Shown here one piece after another: positions 1 through 6,430 of a stretch of DNA of 13,486 bases. Each line of letters opens with the position of its first letter. Positions within the stretch are counted from its first letter, which is position 1. The translations under genes were made by a program, and so were the position numbers. The notes beneath the pieces were generated by a model. The model did not search any database. It had not been told where the DNA came from and was given only the letters and a program-made list of their open reading frames with translations. This stretch comes from Desulfobacula sp. (GTDB taxonomy: Bacteria; Desulfobacterota; Desulfobacteria; Desulfobacterales; Desulfobacteraceae), in the NCBI RefSeq assembly GCF_021107415.1, contig NZ_JAIOSW010000311.1:1-13486 (forward strand). The letters run 5' to 3'.

Positions 1-135
1 AAAATAGGCTGTAAGAAGGACCTTGTGGGCCAGAGCCCATGGTGCTGTCAATGTCAGATACAGCACGATTGAAAGAAAAAAAGCAATAACCTTTGAAATT
101 CTTGTATGCTCTTTACAAAGATTTAATCGGTGCAT
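1..135 (-). CDS. nikL: NikL-like exported component of the Co/Ni ECF transporter (partial, runs off left edge)
   Basis: Only the first 45 codons are present; the gene continues beyond position 1. The ATG at 135 has a good ribosome binding site (AGGAGT, about 6 bases upstream) and lies inside the end of cbiM, overlapping it by 23 bases, so the two are probably translationally coupled. The visible protein begins with a basic stretch, a hydrophobic helix (about residues 16-33) and a signal-peptidase-like site APWALA|HKV. After cleavage the mature chain would start with His followed by KVLLTAYF. An exported protein starting AHKV and lying directly after nikK and nikM matches NikL of the NikKMLQO systems, which is thought to help metal capture outside the membrane. 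Identification rests on gene order and the N-terminus only; a CbiN-like or other exported protein is possible. Confidence 0.6.
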   Translation of the reverse strand, partial: MHRLNLCKEHTRISKVIAFFLSIVLYLTLTAPWALAHKVLLTAYF

Positions 136-736
136 GAGTTACTCCTAATATTTCGGGTTTGACTTTTTTCAAAAAAACCACACAAAATGCGGTCATAATC
201 CCCTCGATGATCATAACCGGAAAATGGGCGATGACCACCAGTTTCGACACCTCCATAAACGCCTCTCCCGTGAAGACTAAAGAAACACCCACCATGATGC
301 TCGTTAGAAATACAGACAGGAACCCACAGGCAAATGCTGACCATAGAGAAATAAAAGTGTTTTTACTTCTTATTAAATAATTAAACATGTAAAAGCAAAC
401 AAGGGCAGGCATCACAACATTGACCGTATTGACCCCAAGGGCTGTAATCCCCCCGAATTGAAACAGGATGGATTGCAGGGTGAGGGCCACCAGAATTGCT
501 GGAAAGGCCGCCCAACCTAACAGGAGCCCTATAACACCGTTTAATAAGAGGTGTACACTTGAAGGTCCGATAGGGACATGGATAAGAGATGCCACAAAAA
601 AAGCTGATGACATTAAAGCCACCTGGGGTATACGGTCATAGTCCATTTTTTTTAGGGCCACGGCGCAACCAACCACAGTGATAGCGGCGCATGTCACCAG
701 CACGGGTGCAGATAACACGCCTTCTGAAATATGCAT
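113..736 (-). CDS. cbiM: CbiM/NikM substrate-specific membrane component of an ECF cobalt/nickel transporter
   Basis: This 207-residue integral membrane protein is the S-component that selects and binds Co2+ or Ni2+ for an energy-coupling factor transporter working with CbiQ/NikQ and CbiO/NikO, which are not in the window. The start at 736 is chosen because it gives the diagnostic N-terminus MHISEGVLS and is preceded by AAAGGAG seven bases upstream; the frame is open further to 769, but that extension has no ribosome binding site and runs into a repeat. In the family, the N-terminal Met1-His2 and a later His bind the metal. Here His2 and His62 (in GPSSVHLLLNG) fit, with His53 nearby. Several hydrophobic segments fill the rest. 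It follows nikK after a 194-base gap and overlaps nikL. Cobalt is favoured as substrate because the operon is led by a B12 riboswitch; nickel cannot be excluded from sequence alone. Confidence 0.92.
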   Translation of the reverse strand: MHISEGVLSAPVLVTCAAITVVGCAVALKKMDYDRIPQVALMSSAFFVASLIHVPIGPSSVHLLLNGVIGLLLGWAAFPAILVALTLQSILFQFGGITALGVNTVNVVMPALVCFYMFNYLIRSKNTFISLWSAFACGFLSVFLTSIMVGVSLVFTGEAFMEVSKLVVIAHFPVMIIEGIMTAFCVVFLKKVKPEILGVTHAPIKSL

Positions 737-763
737 AATATTTCTCCTTTCGTAAGTTGTCGG

Positions 764-927
764 GTTCACGGTTCAATGTTCACGGTTATAAAACTCAACA
801 TTCGTCATGTATTGCTGATCCGTCGTTATGTGAATCGTTCATGGTTATCTTTCTCTCGTTAACCTTGCCAGTAGTATGGTTTATCTTTTTAATAGGCACT
901 GAACCTTTGAACCATTGAACCCGTGAG
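764..927. repeat. Imperfect inverted GTTCA-rich repeats between nikK and cbiM
   Basis: The left arm at 764-787 contains GTTCACGGTT twice, at 764-773 and 778-787. The right arm at 899-927 contains three near-tandem TGAACC units and reads, on the opposite strand, as CACGGGTTCAATGGTTCA, closely matching CACGGTTCAATGTTCA of the left arm. Together they bracket about 110 bases with no convincing gene. On the minus-strand transcript the arms could pair into a long imperfect stem between nikK and cbiM. The arrangement resembles an interspersed intergenic repeat, but whether other copies exist cannot be seen from this window. Confidence 0.55.
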
Positions 928-930
928 CAA

Positions 931-1752
931 TTACTTCATCTCCAGAGACTGAATCCAGATAATTGCATCCTGGCGAAGTTTCTTACCGTTGTGCTTGAGT
1001 TTTCCACTCACACCAAGTGCAGCAAAACCCCACCAACCTGCCTTGGGGATACCATAAGTAAAGATACCATTACCATCAGCTTTGATTATCTGGGCAATCA
1101 TTGCGGCATGGGGTGCCTCAACTTTTGCCTTTTCTACAAAGGCGTTACCTTTAATATCATGATTCATGTATTCAACCCTAATTTTAGCATTGGGAACCGG
1201 TTTGCCACCACAGGTCACACGACCACGGAAGACGTTACCAACCCACAAGGCATAGGGCTTGTCTAAGGGAACGATCTCTACAGGCAGAGGATCACCTACC
1301 GGAACACTCCAGTCTGTTGGCGCACCAGCCACATTGAATATAATCTTAGCGCATTGCTGTATGTAGAAGTCCTTTGAATCTTCATAGTACGGTGCAGGAA
1401 CAAAGTAAAAAATATGGTCTCCCATCCCCTTAAGCCTTACATTGACCTCATATGCCTTCCCGCTGTTGGTCAGGCTGGTAAAAGTAATAGGTTTTAACTC
1501 CTTAAGCAGGTCTGTTTTCTTCTTTTTGTGCATTGCACCAAAGGCTATGGATGGATGGATATTGCCTTTCTCATCCTTTCCAATATCCATGGTATGACCC
1601 GCCTCAAAGGGATGTGTGAAGATTATTTTCAGATTAAGCTTTTTTGTTTTTGGAACACTATTCGGCGAATAGATCATCTGAAAATGCGCATAGACCGGAA
1701 CAGTTAATGCCATAAAAATTATAGCTGTTAACAGGGTAAAAAAAAATTTCAT
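931..1752 (-). CDS. nikK: NikK-like exported DUF4198 protein of the Co/Ni uptake system
   Basis: A 273-residue protein with a clear Sec signal peptide: a short Lys-Phe start, hydrophobic core at residues 4-19, and VPVYA|HFQ cleavage after residue 22. The mature protein begins with His, and the HFQMI start plus the beta-rich body with GKPVPNAKIRVEY (about residues 203-215) and a late GWWGFAAL segment are typical of the DUF4198 (COG5266) family. In NikKMLQO transporters this is the extracytoplasmic partner NikK, presumed to help deliver metal to the membrane component. The start has a strong ribosome binding site (AGGAGG). It is the first gene behind the minus-strand cobalamin riboswitch and terminator, so it is probably switched off when cobalamin is plentiful. 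Its biochemical role is poorly established; the family call is firm, the metal is inferred from regulation. Confidence 0.85.
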   Translation of the reverse strand: MKFFFTLLTAIIFMALTVPVYAHFQMIYSPNSVPKTKKLNLKIIFTHPFEAGHTMDIGKDEKGNIHPSIAFGAMHKKKKTDLLKELKPITFTSLTNSGKAYEVNVRLKGMGDHIFYFVPAPYYEDSKDFYIQQCAKIIFNVAGAPTDWSVPVGDPLPVEIVPLDKPYALWVGNVFRGRVTCGGKPVPNAKIRVEYMNHDIKGNAFVEKAKVEAPHAAMIAQIIKADGNGIFTYGIPKAGWWGFAALGVSGKLKHNGKKLRQDAIIWIQSLEMK

Positions 1753-1881
1753 TTAAGCCTCCTTTTTTTTGTTAAAATATCCCAAGTGGGATTCCAACAA
1801 ATTTTATTTTTCGGAGAACCGGTGCTAATCTATTGCTGCCAGGTTAACTGAACCTCCATTTTGGGTTTCAGGATCTGGAGC

Positions 1882-1922
1882 AAAAAAAATCCCCGGACCG
1901 AAATTAATCAATCCGGGGATTT
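1882..1922 (-). terminator. Intrinsic terminator, expression platform of the minus-strand cobalamin riboswitch
   Basis: On the minus strand AAATCCCCGGA (1922-1912) pairs perfectly with TCCGGGGATTT (1897-1887), an 11-bp stem with a 14-base loop, followed by a run of eight T (1889-1882). It lies between the riboswitch and nikK, as expected for a transcription-terminating B12 switch. A GGGGGT stretch at 1956-1951 could pair with ATCCCC in the terminator's 5' arm and act as antiterminator; that part is inference. Confidence 0.85.
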
Positions 1923-1980
1923 CCCATTTTTATCCGCAAGATCATATGGCACCCCCTGTCCATGAAGGTTACGCATTTAA

Positions 1981-2143
1981 TTCAGGCAGGTTTTCTGACT
2001 TTCGGATCATCCTACTTACCGCGCCTTCCCACCCGTTTTTTAACAGACAGTGACATTTTGCGGTGTTCGTCCCCGATCACAGCGGCGGGCCCATCCCCGA
2101 TTTTAACGGGGTTCCCTCTTGGGCTCCCGAAGGAGCACCTGAA
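1981..2143 (-). promoter_or_regulatory. Cobalamin riboswitch controlling nikK-cbiM-nikL
   Basis: Read on the minus strand, the element shows the conserved parts of the B12 riboswitch in order: an outer stem TTCAGG/CCTGAA (2143-2138 with 1986-1981), AGAGGGAA, the core GCCCGCCGCTGTGA, TGTCACTGT, GGTGGGAAGG, and the 3' B12 box AGTCAGAAAACCTGCC ending near 1985. A UUCG-capped hairpin GCTCC-TTCG-GGAGC follows the 5' end. It is followed by an intrinsic terminator and then nikK, so adenosylcobalamin or a related corrinoid is expected to repress the uptake genes. Confidence 0.95.
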
Positions 2144-2153
2144 AATTATTTTA

Positions 2154-2182
2154 AATTTAACCAAAACCGGAATTAATGTCAA
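2154..2182 (-). promoter_or_regulatory. Sigma70-type promoter upstream of the minus-strand riboswitch
   Basis: On the minus strand TTGACA (2182-2177) is followed, after exactly 17 bases, by TAAATT (2159-2154). Transcription would begin about 8-10 bases further on, right at the 5' end of the riboswitch. The -35 is a perfect consensus and the -10 matches 4 of 6 positions. Position and spacing make it the likely promoter of nikK-cbiM-nikL. Confidence 0.75.
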
Positions 2183-2252
2183 CTAAAAGTTCAAATCTAA
2201 TTAATGTCAGGAGGATCGTTTAATATCAGGTATTTTTGTGTTTTAATCATGG

Positions 2253-3104
2253 CTAATAGTAATTGGTAAGGCTGAGACTTCGTTTCAGCCGTTCCATGAA
2301 GAAATTAATTAATTCCGGGTAATAGGCCAGGCCTTTATAATAATCTTTGCCATCGTATTTAACCATGGGGCATTCCACAATAAAGCCCATGCCCTCCAAG
2401 GCCGTTCGCCAACTGTCTTCATCACCCATTAGATCCTCTTCAGCATGTAAACCGGCAATATACATCATAGGGATAATTTTCACTTTTTTATATTGGCTAA
2501 CCATATCCTGGCGTTTTATGTGAGCGAGAACAGCCTCTGGGTCTGGAACACCTTCAATGCTAACGGCCAAGACATTGGGGTAGCGATCTGCCACAAGTCT
2601 TTCCATGCCAAGGTAAACAATATTTACAGGGTCAGCAGATAGGGGCGTACCATGCAAGGCCAAGAGATTAAGACCCTCAGCTGGGGATAGAAATTCTGCC
2701 TCGACCACTCCAAGGGTTTCTTTTATAAAACCCCAGCGATGAAGTAATGTTTCGCTCAGTAAAACTCGCAGGCCAGGAAAATATTCACAGGTTTCAGCCA
2801 TTTGGTGATATTCGGTCCCTGGGAAAATATGAAGGGGCTGAACCACCACCTTGCGAAAGCCCATAGCCTCAACTTTTGCCAAGGTTTCTTGTAAGCTGGG
2901 AAGTCCCATTTTCTTGCGGATGATCTCAGAGGTATAGGCCCAAAATGTTTCGTGGTCTGGAAACCCTTGGGCAAGGTTTGCTTTAAAAATATCAAGAGCA
3001 GCCTTGGCTCGACTAGTTGAACCAAAGGCAGCAATAACGATGGCCGGTTTCTCTTTTAATTTTGGGAGCCGCATTTTTCGGCCAATATATTCATGTTGAT
3101 GCAT
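2253..3104 (-). CDS. cbiK: Cytoplasmic sirohydrochlorin cobaltochelatase (CbiK type)
   Basis: A 283-residue class II chelatase that inserts Co2+ into sirohydrochlorin to give cobalt-sirohydrochlorin, the entry step of the anaerobic B12 pathway. The N-terminal half carries AIVIAAFGST (21-30) and VVVQPLHIFPGTEYHQM (86-102). The metal-binding residues known from Salmonella CbiK (His145, Glu175, His207) are matched by spacing with His151 in LALHGTP, Glu184 in SIEGVPD and His220 in IAGLHAEEDLMGDEDSWR. There is no signal peptide, so it should act in the cytoplasm, unlike the second copy at 3614. The start at 3104 has TAGGAA upstream; the Met at 3074 is an alternative. It is divergent from the main operon, and no riboswitch precedes it on its own strand. 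It lacks the MGHG and GDHA forms typical of CbiK, so it is a fairly diverged member. Confidence 0.88.
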   Translation of the reverse strand: MHQHEYIGRKMRLPKLKEKPAIVIAAFGSTSRAKAALDIFKANLAQGFPDHETFWAYTSEIIRKKMGLPSLQETLAKVEAMGFRKVVVQPLHIFPGTEYHQMAETCEYFPGLRVLLSETLLHRWGFIKETLGVVEAEFLSPAEGLNLLALHGTPLSADPVNIVYLGMERLVADRYPNVLAVSIEGVPDPEAVLAHIKRQDMVSQYKKVKIIPMMYIAGLHAEEDLMGDEDSWRTALEGMGFIVECPMVKYDGKDYYKGLAYYPELINFFMERLKRSLSLTNYY

Positions 3105-3160
3105 TTTAAATTCCTAATTTTTTTCTAATTCTTAATTGCTCTTCCTATCACTATCCTTTA

Positions 3161-3190
3161 CCCATAGGATAAGAGCTTCCTTTTTGTCAA
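3161..3190 (-). promoter_or_regulatory. Possible promoter of the cytoplasmic cbiK
   Basis: On the minus strand TTGACA (3190-3185) is followed after 18 bases by a weak -10, TATGGG (3166-3161). A perfect 6-bp inverted repeat, TATCCT at 3152-3157 and AGGATA at 3166-3171 with 8 bases between, overlaps the would-be -10 and could be an operator. The -35 is convincing, the -10 is not. Confidence 0.35.
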
Positions 3191-3265
3191 GAAAAGCATT
3201 TAAAAAAAGACAAAAGTACCATTCCCGTGTATTTAAATACTATTGATAAAACTAAAAACTATTTC

Positions 3266-3294
3266 TTGACTCTTTGTTATAAGAAGGCTATTTT
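3266..3294 (+). promoter_or_regulatory. Sigma70-type promoter of the cobalamin biosynthesis operon
   Basis: TTGACT (3266-3271), a 17-base spacer and TATTTT (3289-3294) lie immediately upstream of the plus-strand cobalamin riboswitch, so transcription would start near 3301, at the riboswitch 5' end. The layout mirrors that of the minus-strand unit. The rest of the divergent gap from 3105 is AT-rich and includes a 12-bp palindrome GTATTTAAATAC at 3229-3240. Confidence 0.75.
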
Positions 3295-3303
3295 GTCAAA
3301 TAT

Positions 3304-3467
3304 TTCAGGTGCTGCCAAGTGCAGTTAAAAGGGAATCCTGTGAAAGCCAGGAACGGACCCGCCGCTGTAACCGGGGATGAACGTCACCGACACCACTGTT
3401 CAATAAAATGATTTTACGGGAAGGTGTGACAAGTAAATAGATCCGGAAGTCAGAAAACCTGCCTGAA
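3304..3467 (+). promoter_or_regulatory. Cobalamin riboswitch controlling the cbi operon
   Basis: Conserved B12 riboswitch parts occur in order: outer stem TTCAGG (3304-3309) with CCTGAA (3462-3467), AAAAGGGAA near 3327, the core ACCCGCCGCTGTAA near 3358, CACCACTGT near 3392, ACGGGAAGG near 3416, and the B12 box AGTCAGAAAACCTGCC at 3448-3463. It sits between a good promoter and the first cbi gene, with a terminator-like hairpin at 3528-3561. It should reduce expression of the whole rightward operon when cobalamin is abundant. Confidence 0.95.
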
Positions 3468-3527
3468 TGTTTGGTCGTGTTGCTTGCGAGGATGAGAGCA
3501 GATCAACAGAATGAGGATAAAAACGGT

Positions 3528-3561
3528 TCCCATATCAGATAAAATTTGGTGTGGGATTTTT
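3528..3561 (+). terminator. Terminator-like hairpin downstream of the cbi riboswitch
   Basis: TCCCATATC (3528-3536) pairs with GGTGTGGGA (3548-3556), a 9-bp stem with two G-U pairs and an 11-base loop, followed by five T. It lies between the B12 box and the cbiK start, as expected for a transcriptional expression platform. AGAGCAGA (3495-3502) and TCTGCTCT (3566-3573) are exact complements flanking it and may form an enclosing helix. The hairpin is weaker than its minus-strand counterpart, so termination is probable rather than certain. Confidence 0.6.
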
Positions 3562-3613
3562 CATTTCTGCTCTGTCCCGCGTTATTGTAATTAATAATAA
3601 CCGAGGAAATATT

Positions 3614-4585
3614 ATGAAAAAATTTAAATCTACTGTACTCATCATTGTTCTGGGCCTGATCTTCAGCTCACATCTTTATGCCAAAACTGCCGCTAAAACA
3701 GCTATTATTATTGCGAGTTTTGGAACTACTGTGCCTGAAGCGGTTCAATCTATAGTTAATATAGAATCCAGAGTAAAGGCAGCTTTTCCTGATACCGAAG
3801 TCAGGGTTGTGTTTACATCCAATATTATCCGGTCGATCTGGGAAAAAAGAAGCAAGGAACCAAAGAAATGGTTAAAAAAAGGAATTTCAGAAGAAATACT
3901 CTTTACAAAAAATCTTCTTGCCACTTTTGGGGACTTGAAAAGTCAAGGATTTAAAGATGTTATCGTTCAACCCACCCATTTGTTTCACATGGAACAATAC
4001 CACGATTTAACACAATATGTGAATGCTATTAAATCTATCAAAACCATCAGAGACAAATGGAAACCGTTTAATAAAATAGCGCTTGGTCGTCCGGCGCTTG
4101 GAACTGTCGGTGATGCATATCCTTATCATGATGATCTTAAACGGGCTGTAAAAACTTTTGCCGGCGATATTGCCCTTGCCAGACAAAAAGGGGCAGCCAT
4201 TGTATATATGGGTCATGGTAATGAGGTGTGGTCTACGGGCATATATGTTGAGCTCCAGCAATTAATGAGAGAGACTTACCCCGAAGTTAAGACATTTGTT
4301 GGGAGTGTAGAAGGATATCCCGGTATTGAGGATGTTAAAAAAAGTCTGGGTCATTATACTCCTGAAATAAATAAAATCCTGTTAAAACCTTTAATGATTG
4401 TTGCCGGGGATCACGCTACCAATGACATGGCAAGCGATGAGGAAGATTCCTGGAAAACCATATTAACCAAGGCCGGATTTGATGTTGAAACAATTCTCCA
4501 GGGTCTTGGATCTAATGACCAGTTCGCAGATATCTTTATATCCAATATAAAAGATGCTGCAAAAGCTTCAGGCATCAGCCTGTAG
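3614..4585 (+). CDS. cbiK: Periplasmic sirohydrochlorin cobaltochelatase (CbiK, signal-peptide form)
   Basis: A 323-residue CbiK-family chelatase. The start at 3614 is preceded by GAGGAA; the frame is open back to 3551 but without a ribosome binding site, and starting at 3614 gives a clean Sec signal peptide (MKKFKS, hydrophobic residues 7-18, cleavage at SHLYA|KTA after 23). The mature enzyme should therefore be periplasmic, as shown for CbiK(P) of Desulfovibrio vulgaris. Active-site residues are intact: His201 in YMGHG, Glu233 in SVEGYP and His267 in VAGDHATNDMASDEEDSW, the cobalt ligands of the family. VQPTHLFHMEQYH lies at 118-130. It is the first gene behind the riboswitch, followed closely by an ABC importer, which suggests that its product or its metal is carried inward. 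A role in metal or haem handling rather than B12 synthesis has been considered for such enzymes. Confidence 0.93.
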   Translation: MKKFKSTVLIIVLGLIFSSHLYAKTAAKTAIIIASFGTTVPEAVQSIVNIESRVKAAFPDTEVRVVFTSNIIRSIWEKRSKEPKKWLKKGISEEILFTKNLLATFGDLKSQGFKDVIVQPTHLFHMEQYHDLTQYVNAIKSIKTIRDKWKPFNKIALGRPALGTVGDAYPYHDDLKRAVKTFAGDIALARQKGAAIVYMGHGNEVWSTGIYVELQQLMRETYPEVKTFVGSVEGYPGIEDVKKSLGHYTPEINKILLKPLMIVAGDHATNDMASDEEDSWKTILTKAGFDVETILQGLGSNDQFADIFISNIKDAAKASGISL

Positions 4586-4599
4586 AGTATGGCAAAAAT

Positions 4600-5646
4600 T
4601 TGAGTATACCGGTTGCCATATTAAAAGGGAGAACGGGATATCTGGTGATCCTATTCTCCCTTTTTCTTGTTTTAATGATTCTCACTTCTTTATCCATGGG
4701 ATATATCCATATTCCAATAACAGATATTGTCAGCATCCTTTATGGAAAAATAAGTGGTAACCTTCAAATCATTGAGAATACCAGTGATATTTTTCTGGCA
4801 GTGATATTTGATGTACGGCTTCCCAGAATACTTACCTGTGCAGGCGTTGGAGCAGCTCTTGCCGTGTCAGGTGGCTTGTTCCAGGGCATACTGTTAAACC
4901 CTCTTGCCGATCCTTATACGCTTGGCGTATCTGCCGGCGCAGCGTTTGGAGCCTGCATTGCTATTTTGTTGAATCTAAGCGCTGCCTTTGTTTCTGTCCC
5001 GGCATTTGCTTTTACCGGTGCCTGTACAACTCTATTTGTTGTTATATTTCTATCTTATTCTTCGAAAAATCCAATGTCCGGGCTTTCTTCCAATAATCTG
5101 ATTCTATCTGGAATCATTGTTGCAGCCATCCTTTCCGCCGGAATCAGCTTTTTAAAATTTATTGCCAATGAACAAGTGTCTGTCATTATTTTCTGGCTTA
5201 TGGGAAGCTTTGCATCCAAAACCTGGTTTGATTTTATCGCTGTTATGATTTTTCTGATAATAGGGCTTTTTATTTCAATATTTTTTGCACGTGATCTGAA
5301 CCTGATCTCCCTTGGGGCCAAATCAGCGACAAGCCTGGGCGTAAACTTGAAGAGAGTAACTATAATCTTATTGGTAACCGGATCAATGCTGGCTGCGATC
5401 TGTGTATCCGTTTCAGGTATCATTGGCTTTGTGGGCCTTTTGGTCACGCACACAGTCCGGTTGATTACAGGGCCAGACAATCGAAAACTGATTCCTTTAT
5501 CTATGCTGGCCGGTGCATTTTTGTTGTTGTTTGCCGATACCATTACCCGGGCTGTTCTTCCCCATGAAATACCCATCGGTGTCCTGACTGCCTTGACAGG
5601 CGGCCCGGTCTTTTGCTGGATCTTCAAAAAAAATCGATTTAAATAG
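4600..5646 (+). CDS. FecCD/BtuC-family ABC importer permease
   Basis: A 348-residue polytopic protein of the family that imports cobalamin, haem and siderophores. It shows VRLPRIL (72-78), the typical GLFQGILLNPLADPYTLGVSAGAAFG region (about 92-117), and the C-terminal GIIGFVGLLVTH...ALTGGPVFCWIF pattern. The start is uncertain. TTG at 4600 keeps the first membrane helix (about residues 13-33) intact but has only a poor ribosome binding site; the next ATG, at 4675, would cut into that helix. A four-codon frame ATG GCA AAA ATT TGA (4589-4603) ends on this TTG and could couple translation. The first codons also contain a strong terminator-like hairpin. With the downstream ATPase and binding protein it forms a complete importer; cobalt-sirohydrochlorin, another tetrapyrrole or a cobalt chelate are possible cargoes, and none is proven. 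Confidence 0.88.
   Translation: MSIPVAILKGRTGYLVILFSLFLVLMILTSLSMGYIHIPITDIVSILYGKISGNLQIIENTSDIFLAVIFDVRLPRILTCAGVGAALAVSGGLFQGILLNPLADPYTLGVSAGAAFGACIAILLNLSAAFVSVPAFAFTGACTTLFVVIFLSYSSKNPMSGLSSNNLILSGIIVAAILSAGISFLKFIANEQVSVIIFWLMGSFASKTWFDFIAVMIFLIIGLFISIFFARDLNLISLGAKSATSLGVNLKRVTIILLVTGSMLAAICVSVSGIIGFVGLLVTHTVRLITGPDNRKLIPLSMLAGAFLLLFADTITRAVLPHEIPIGVLTALTGGPVFCWIFKKNRFK
4623..4673 (+). terminator. Terminator-like hairpin inside the 5' end of the permease gene
   Basis: AAAAGGGAGAA (4623-4633) and TTCTCCCTTTT (4654-4664) are perfect complements. After one C-A mismatch the stem continues with GGGAT (4635-4639) against ATCCT (4648-4652), closing an 8-base loop. The stem is followed by TTTTTCTTGTTTT (4661-4673). 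It starts 38 bases after the cbiK stop, a normal place for a terminator, yet lies within the permease reading frame. It may end part of the transcripts after cbiK. Confidence 0.6.
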
Positions 5647-5653
5647 AAAAAGA

Positions 5654-6430
5654 ATGAAGCTAAATTTACATGACATCTCTTTTGCCTATGACAGTGATAT
5701 GATAATCAAAAATATCGACTGTTCTTTTGTATCTGGAAATTTTTATTCAATTATCGGCCCCAATGGCAGTGGGAAGACCACTCTTCTGGATTTGATTTCA
5801 GGCTTTTTACAACCCCGCAGCGGTCATATTGATATCGATCAAGCACCCATTTTATCACTTTCAAAAAAACAAATTTCAAAAAAAATTGCTTTGGTTTCCC
5901 AGGACTATACCATAAACTTTCCTTTTAGCGTAAAAGATGTGGTGATGATGGGAAGGCATCCCTATATACCAAGGTTTTCACACCCTTCCGGCAGTGATAT
6001 GGAAAGGGTGGATAAAATGATGGAAGTTACGGGTATCCATCATTTGCAGGACAGAAAAATCAATGAGCTGTCCGGAGGGGAAAGACAGCGGTGTGTGTTT
6101 GCCAGAGCCCTGTGCCAGGACACACAGGTTCTCTTACTGGATGAGGCATTCTCTAATATGGATATCAACCATACCCTGCAAATGCTCTCGCTTGTAAAAC
6201 AATCTGTAAAAGAAAAGAACCAGCTTGTAATCAGCGTTTTTCATGATCTAAACCTTGCCTCCAGCTGGTCGAATTCGCTGCTGATGTTGAAAAATGGTGA
6301 AATAAAAGCATTTGGCAACTCCCAGGATATCCTGACACAACAGACAATTAAGGATGTCTTTAATGTGGCCTCAATTGTTGAATTTAATGAACATGTTCAA
6401 GCAAAGCAGGTGTATTATCCGTCAATTTAA
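5654..6430 (+). CDS. ABC importer ATP-binding protein (FecE/BtuD family)
   Basis: A 258-residue cytoplasmic ATPase that energises the permease encoded just upstream. All ABC motifs are visible: Walker A GPNGSGKT (35-42), Q-loop Gln83 in LVSQDY, signature LSGGE (139-143), Walker B VLLLDEAFSNMD (159-170) and H-loop His197 in FHDLN. The Walker B tail reads DEAFSNMD instead of the common DEPTSHLD, a tolerated variation. Length and motif spacing are normal for the siderophore/haem/B12 subgroup. It starts 7 bases after the permease stop and its 3' end overlaps the start of the binding-protein gene. Assignment as importer ATPase is firm; the transported substrate is inferred only from the operon. 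Confidence 0.93.
   Translation: MKLNLHDISFAYDSDMIIKNIDCSFVSGNFYSIIGPNGSGKTTLLDLISGFLQPRSGHIDIDQAPILSLSKKQISKKIALVSQDYTINFPFSVKDVVMMGRHPYIPRFSHPSGSDMERVDKMMEVTGIHHLQDRKINELSGGERQRCVFARALCQDTQVLLLDEAFSNMDINHTLQMLSLVKQSVKEKNQLVISVFHDLNLASSWSNSLLMLKNGEIKAFGNSQDILTQQTIKDVFNVASIVEFNEHVQAKQVYYPSI

Noticed and set aside
795..842. Minus-strand 15-codon frame between nikK and cbiM
   Set aside because: Weak ribosome binding site, no recognisable sequence, and it lies in the repeat-bounded gap; chance is the simpler explanation.
1962..2186. Plus-strand open frame of 74 codons
   Set aside because: It lies almost wholly over the minus-strand cobalamin riboswitch and promoter, has no family features, and is explained by RNA conservation.
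3551..3613. Longer N-terminus for the periplasmic cbiK
   Set aside because: No ribosome binding site, overlaps the riboswitch terminator hairpin, and would bury the signal peptide; the ATG at 3614 has GAGGAA.
5287..5294. CACGTG in the permease gene as a possible parS core
   Set aside because: The flanks (TTTTGCACGTGATC) do not fit the TGTTTC/GAAACA arms.
5055..5627. Long minus-strand open frame (190 codons) opposite the permease
   Set aside because: It is antisense to a well-conserved membrane protein gene and its translation shows no recognisable domain; such frames are common opposite hydrophobic genes.
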